DNA of 8,219 nt from Bacillota bacterium (GTDB lineage Bacteria > Bacillota > Clostridia > Acetivibrionales > DSM-1351), in NCBI GenBank assembly GCA_023436515.1, contig JAEZIV010000395.1, positions 1 to 8,219 on the forward strand, read 5' to 3'. The notes beneath the pieces are model-generated. The model was not told where the DNA came from, searched no databases, and worked only from the letters and a program-made list of their open reading frames with translations. Position numbers and translations under genes: made by a program. This document shows, piece after piece, positions 5,685 through 8,219 of this stretch; within the stretch, counting starts at the first letter, position 1; every line of letters begins with the position of its first letter.

Positions 5685-6382
5685 AAATTAACGTAATATA
5701 TGAGGATAACCATATACTTGTGGTTGAAAAACCGGTGAATATTCCTGTTCAGGCAGATGTCACGGGAGATGCTGATCTTCTGTCTATTCTGAAGAAGGAT
5801 ATTAAGGAGCGATATAATAAACCCGGAGAGGTTTATTTAGGTCTGGTACACAGGCTAGACAGGCCTGTTGGGGGCGTTATGGTTTTTGCACGAACCTCCA
5901 AGGCGGCTTCGAGAATATCTGATCAGATTAGAACCAGAATATTTACTAAAACATATCTTGCAGTAGTAAGAGGAATACCAGGGGAGAAAAAGGCTTTATT
6001 AAGGAACTTTCTTCTTAAAAATGAAAGAACTAATATGGTGACAGTTGTAAAGAGTGGTACGGGAGAGGCCAAGGAAGCCCTTCTAGAATATGAGGTTTTA
6101 AATTCGGAGGTAAACGGGCAGCATGGAGAATTGAGCCTTTTGAGAGTAAAACTACATACCGGGAGGCCGCATCAAATAAGGGTTCAGCTCTCCCATGCCG
6201 GATATCCCTTATTTGGTGACCAGAAATATGGAGCTGAAGTGAACAAACCCGGTCAACAGATAGCATTATGGGCTCATGAGTTATCCTTCGAGCATCCCGT
6301 AAAAAAGGAAATTATTACATTCATATCCGAAACTCCGCAAACAGATCCCTGGAGATTGTTTACTCAGAACGAATACAATTGA
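5681..6382 (+). CDS. RluA-family RNA pseudouridine synthase
   Basis: Isomerises uridine to pseudouridine in rRNA or tRNA. The catalytic aspartate is D60 in VHRLDRPVGG. The family's KLHTGRPHQIRVQLSHAG block (157-174) and GDQKYG (179-184) follow. Length is 233 residues, with no N-terminal S4 domain, so it resembles the shorter RluA/YhcT-like members rather than RluD. The open frame reaches back to an ATG at 5651, but I prefer TTG 5681. The protein then begins KINVIYEDNHILVVEKP as relatives do, AAGGTGGG (5666-5673) lies at suitable distance, and the TTG overlaps the methyltransferase stop as TTGA. That overlap indicates translational coupling. The exact target uridine is unknown. Confidence 0.92.
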   Translation: MKINVIYEDNHILVVEKPVNIPVQADVTGDADLLSILKKDIKERYNKPGEVYLGLVHRLDRPVGGVMVFARTSKAASRISDQIRTRIFTKTYLAVVRGIPGEKKALLRNFLLKNERTNMVTVVKSGTGEAKEALLEYEVLNSEVNGQHGELSLLRVKLHTGRPHQIRVQLSHAGYPLFGDQKYGAEVNKPGQQIALWAHELSFEHPVKKEIITFISETPQTDPWRLFTQNEYN

Positions 6383-6476
6383 TATAGGGATTTATTCATA
6401 ATGCAAAATTAATTTACTCGGTTATTTATTGAAAACTATCTGAGTATTAATAGACTATATAGGTGAGGTGAGGTTA

Positions 6477-7334
6477 ATGACTAGGAAGAATCAAATTAAG
6501 AGAGAGATCATTAGATACATCTTTCTCTTAATAGGCTCTGTACTAACAGCAACGGGATTGGAAATATTCCTGATACCAAATAACATAATCGACGGTGGAA
6601 TAGTTGGTGTATCAATTATTTCCAGTTATCTCTTTAAAATGCCGCTAGGCCTGTTTATTATAGTATTTAATATACCATTTTTATTTCTTGGCTATAAGCA
6701 AATCGGTAAAACATTTTTATTCTCCTCTCTTTTTTCCATAATATCACTTTCTGTTTGGGTTCAAGTATTTCATCCTATACCCGGTTTAACAAATGATGTT
6801 TTATTGGCTACAGTTTTTGGAGGCATAATTCTTGGTGTTGGCGTTGGAATAATTATCAGATATGGGGGTTCGCTGGATGGTACCGAAATGGTTGCAATAA
6901 TCATTAATAAGCGAACAGTATTCTCGGTAGGAGAAATTGTCATGTTTTTTAACATATTCATATTATGCAGCGCTGGACTGGTTTTCGGCTGGGATAGAGC
7001 AATGTACTCCCTCATAGCATACTTCATAGCTTTCAAAGTAATAGATATAACCATTGAGGGGCTCGATGAAGCAAAAGCGGTATTTATTATTTCGGAAAAT
7101 TATGAAGAGATTGCCTCGGCAATAATGGCCCGTTTGGGCAGAGGTGTTACGTACATAGAAGGTAAAGGCGGGTTTTCCAAAAGTGATAAAAAAATTCTCT
7201 ATTCTGTAGTAACCAGGATTGAGGTTTCCAAGCTTAAATCCTTAATCTATGACAAGGATGAGAATGCATTCGTAACCATTAACGATGTATCTGATGTAAT
7301 GGGTGGAAAGCACAAGAAAAGGGCAATTCATTAA
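6477..7334 (+). CDS. YitT family membrane protein (DUF161/DUF2179)
   Basis: 285-residue multi-pass inner-membrane protein. Hydrophobic segments lie at about 11-33, 42-71 (one or two spans), 76-98, 109-128, 153-171 and 175-192. A soluble C-terminal domain of DUF2179 type follows at about 200-275. The conserved glycine-rich loop GGSLDGTEMVA (130-140) corresponds to the YitT signature. Function is unknown for the family. I chose ATG 6477 because GAGGTGA (6465-6471) gives an extended ribosome binding site five bases before it; a GTG at 6468 in the same frame is the alternative. It is last in the rightward run, 94 bases after the pseudouridine synthase, and converges on gdhA. No separate promoter is clear in that gap. 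Confidence 0.92.
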   Translation: MTRKNQIKREIIRYIFLLIGSVLTATGLEIFLIPNNIIDGGIVGVSIISSYLFKMPLGLFIIVFNIPFLFLGYKQIGKTFLFSSLFSIISLSVWVQVFHPIPGLTNDVLLATVFGGIILGVGVGIIIRYGGSLDGTEMVAIIINKRTVFSVGEIVMFFNIFILCSAGLVFGWDRAMYSLIAYFIAFKVIDITIEGLDEAKAVFIISENYEEIASAIMARLGRGVTYIEGKGGFSKSDKKILYSVVTRIEVSKLKSLIYDKDENAFVTINDVSDVMGGKHKKRAIH

Positions 7335-7342
7335 AATTTTGA

Positions 7343-7384
7343 TAAATAAAAAATACGCCAACACCGGGTTAAACAGTGTTGGCG
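7343..7384 (-). terminator. Intrinsic terminator of gdhA
   Basis: The nine-pair perfect stem CGCCAACAC (7356-7364) with GTGTTGGCG (7376-7384) surrounds an 11-base loop. Read on the minus strand it is followed by TATTTTTTATTT, a good U tract, and it lies 22 bases after the gdhA stop. On the plus strand the stem is followed by CAAAAAA, so it is a poor terminator for yitT, although the hairpin lies just beyond that gene's stop and may still help. Confidence 0.78.
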
Positions 7385-7405
7385 CAAAAAATATAAGGGT
7401 GTTAC

Positions 7406-8219
7406 TTAGTACGCTACTCCATGAGCAAACATTGCTTTAGCTACTTTTAAGAAGCCCGCAATATTTGCGCCGGCAACAAGGTTATCCTCCATGCCGTATT
7501 CCTTTGCTGCAGCACTTGCATTCTTGTAAATATTTACCATGATATCCTTAAGTTTAGCATCAACCTCTTCAAATGTCCAGGAATAACGCATGCTATTCTG
7601 GCTCATTTCCAGAGCGGATGTGGCAACACCACCTGCATTTGCAGCCTTTGCAGGTCCGTAAATAATTTTATTATCCAAATATATTTCAACAGCTTCTGGA
7701 GTTGATGGCATGTTTGCACCTTCTCCAACAGCGTAGCAACCATTCTTAACCAATAATTCAGCTGATGCACCATCAATTTCATTCTGAGTAGCACATGGAA
7801 GTGCGATATCACATTTGACACTCCAGATACCTGAACAGCCTTCAGTATAAACTGCTTTAGGATGGATGTTTACATATTCGCTGATACGCTTTCTTTCAAC
7901 TTCCTTCAACTGCTTTACAGTATCAAGCTTTATTCCGTCAGGATCATATATGTATCCATTGGAATCGCTTAATGCAACAACCTTTCCACCTAATTGGTGA
8001 ACCTTTTCTGTTGCGTAAATTGCAACGTTTCCTGAACCGGAAATAACCACGGTAGCTCCTTTGAAGGATTTACCCTTGGCCTTTAATGCCTCATCCATAA
8101 AATAGCAGAGTCCATAGCCTGTAGCTTCGGTTCTGACAAGACTTCCACCCCATGTGAGACCTTTTCCTGTCAACACACCGGTGTACTCATTTTTGAGTCT
8201 CTTGTACTGACCGTACATA
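7406..8219 (-). CDS. gdhA: Glutamate dehydrogenase, NADP-type (C-terminal part)
   Basis: Catalyses reductive amination of 2-oxoglutarate to glutamate with ammonium. About 270 C-terminal residues are present; the gene is cut by the window edge. Full-length hexameric bacterial GdhA is about 445 residues, so roughly 170 N-terminal residues with the catalytic lysine are outside. The visible part starts at YGQYKRL and includes TGKGLTWGGSLVRTEATGYG, the Rossmann nucleotide loop VVISGSGNVA (57-66 of the fragment) and VALSDSNG at the end of the second strand, which fits NADP(H) use. PCATQNEI, GEGANMPSTPEA and the C-terminal NLVAGANIAGF are further family blocks. The Met at the right edge is internal, not a start. 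It uses the ammonium that AmtB imports. Confidence 0.95.
   Translation of the reverse strand, partial: MYGQYKRLKNEYTGVLTGKGLTWGGSLVRTEATGYGLCYFMDEALKAKGKSFKGATVVISGSGNVAIYATEKVHQLGGKVVALSDSNGYIYDPDGIKLDTVKQLKEVERKRISEYVNIHPKAVYTEGCSGIWSVKCDIALPCATQNEIDGASAELLVKNGCYAVGEGANMPSTPEAVEIYLDNKIIYGPAKAANAGGVATSALEMSQNSMRYSWTFEEVDAKLKDIMVNIYKNASAAAKEYGMEDNLVAGANIAGFLKVAKAMFAHGVAY

Noticed and set aside
6408..6451. AT-rich inverted repeat (ATTAA-TT-TACTC with GAGTA-TTAAT) between the pseudouridine synthase and yitT, with a TTGAAA-16-TAGACT promoter-like match at 6429-6456.
   Set aside because: There is no T tract, so it is not a terminator. The promoter would start transcription almost at the ribosome binding site. 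The signal is too weak to call.

Overview
The window looks like a piece of chromosome from a low-GC Gram-positive anaerobe of the class Clostridia, perhaps a Ruminiclostridium-type species. This is an inference from AT-rich intergenic DNA, strong GGAGG-type ribosome binding sites, intrinsic terminators with long T tracts, and Firmicutes-type proteins (YitT family, uridylylation-site-less PII, clostridial ammonium transporter). No plasmid, phage, IS or CRISPR signal was seen.

Layout. At the left edge only the first codons of a leftward gene are present (1-14). A long non-coding stretch follows (15-483). It holds a near-consensus sigma-A promoter (164-192) and then two intrinsic terminators (224-268 and 402-447), both lying between that promoter and amtB. 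Next come amtB (522-1775) and glnK (1815-2153), the ammonium channel and its PII regulator. They end at a bidirectional terminator (2212-2256) shared with a convergent agmatinase-family gene (2281-3138, minus). A 21-codon, almost wholly hydrophobic ORF sits directly upstream of that gene on the same strand.

From 3451 a rightward run of five genes has no terminator between members: a TIM-barrel-like protein of unknown function, a HAD phosphatase, a COG1092-like SAM methyltransferase, an RluA-family pseudouridine synthase whose TTG start overlaps the methyltransferase stop, and a YitT-family membrane protein. A hairpin-plus-T-tract at 7343-7384 then terminates the leftward gdhA (7406 to the right edge, N-terminal part missing).

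How the genes work together. The two ends of the window concern ammonium: AmtB brings it in, GlnK gates AmtB in response to ATP/ADP and 2-oxoglutarate, and glutamate dehydrogenase fixes it on 2-oxoglutarate. The agmatinase-family enzyme would release urea from an agmatine-like substrate and feed polyamine or nitrogen metabolism. The central run is housekeeping-like (RNA modification, phosphatase, membrane protein) and has no evident link to nitrogen.

The most interesting signal is the amtB leader. It contains two consecutive intrinsic terminators, an upstream hairpin that competes with the first one, and two mutually exclusive hairpins between them. This suggests transcription attenuation of amtB-glnK, possibly by an ANTAR-type antiterminator or another RNA-level sensor. 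None of the enzymes themselves appears to be a new system.
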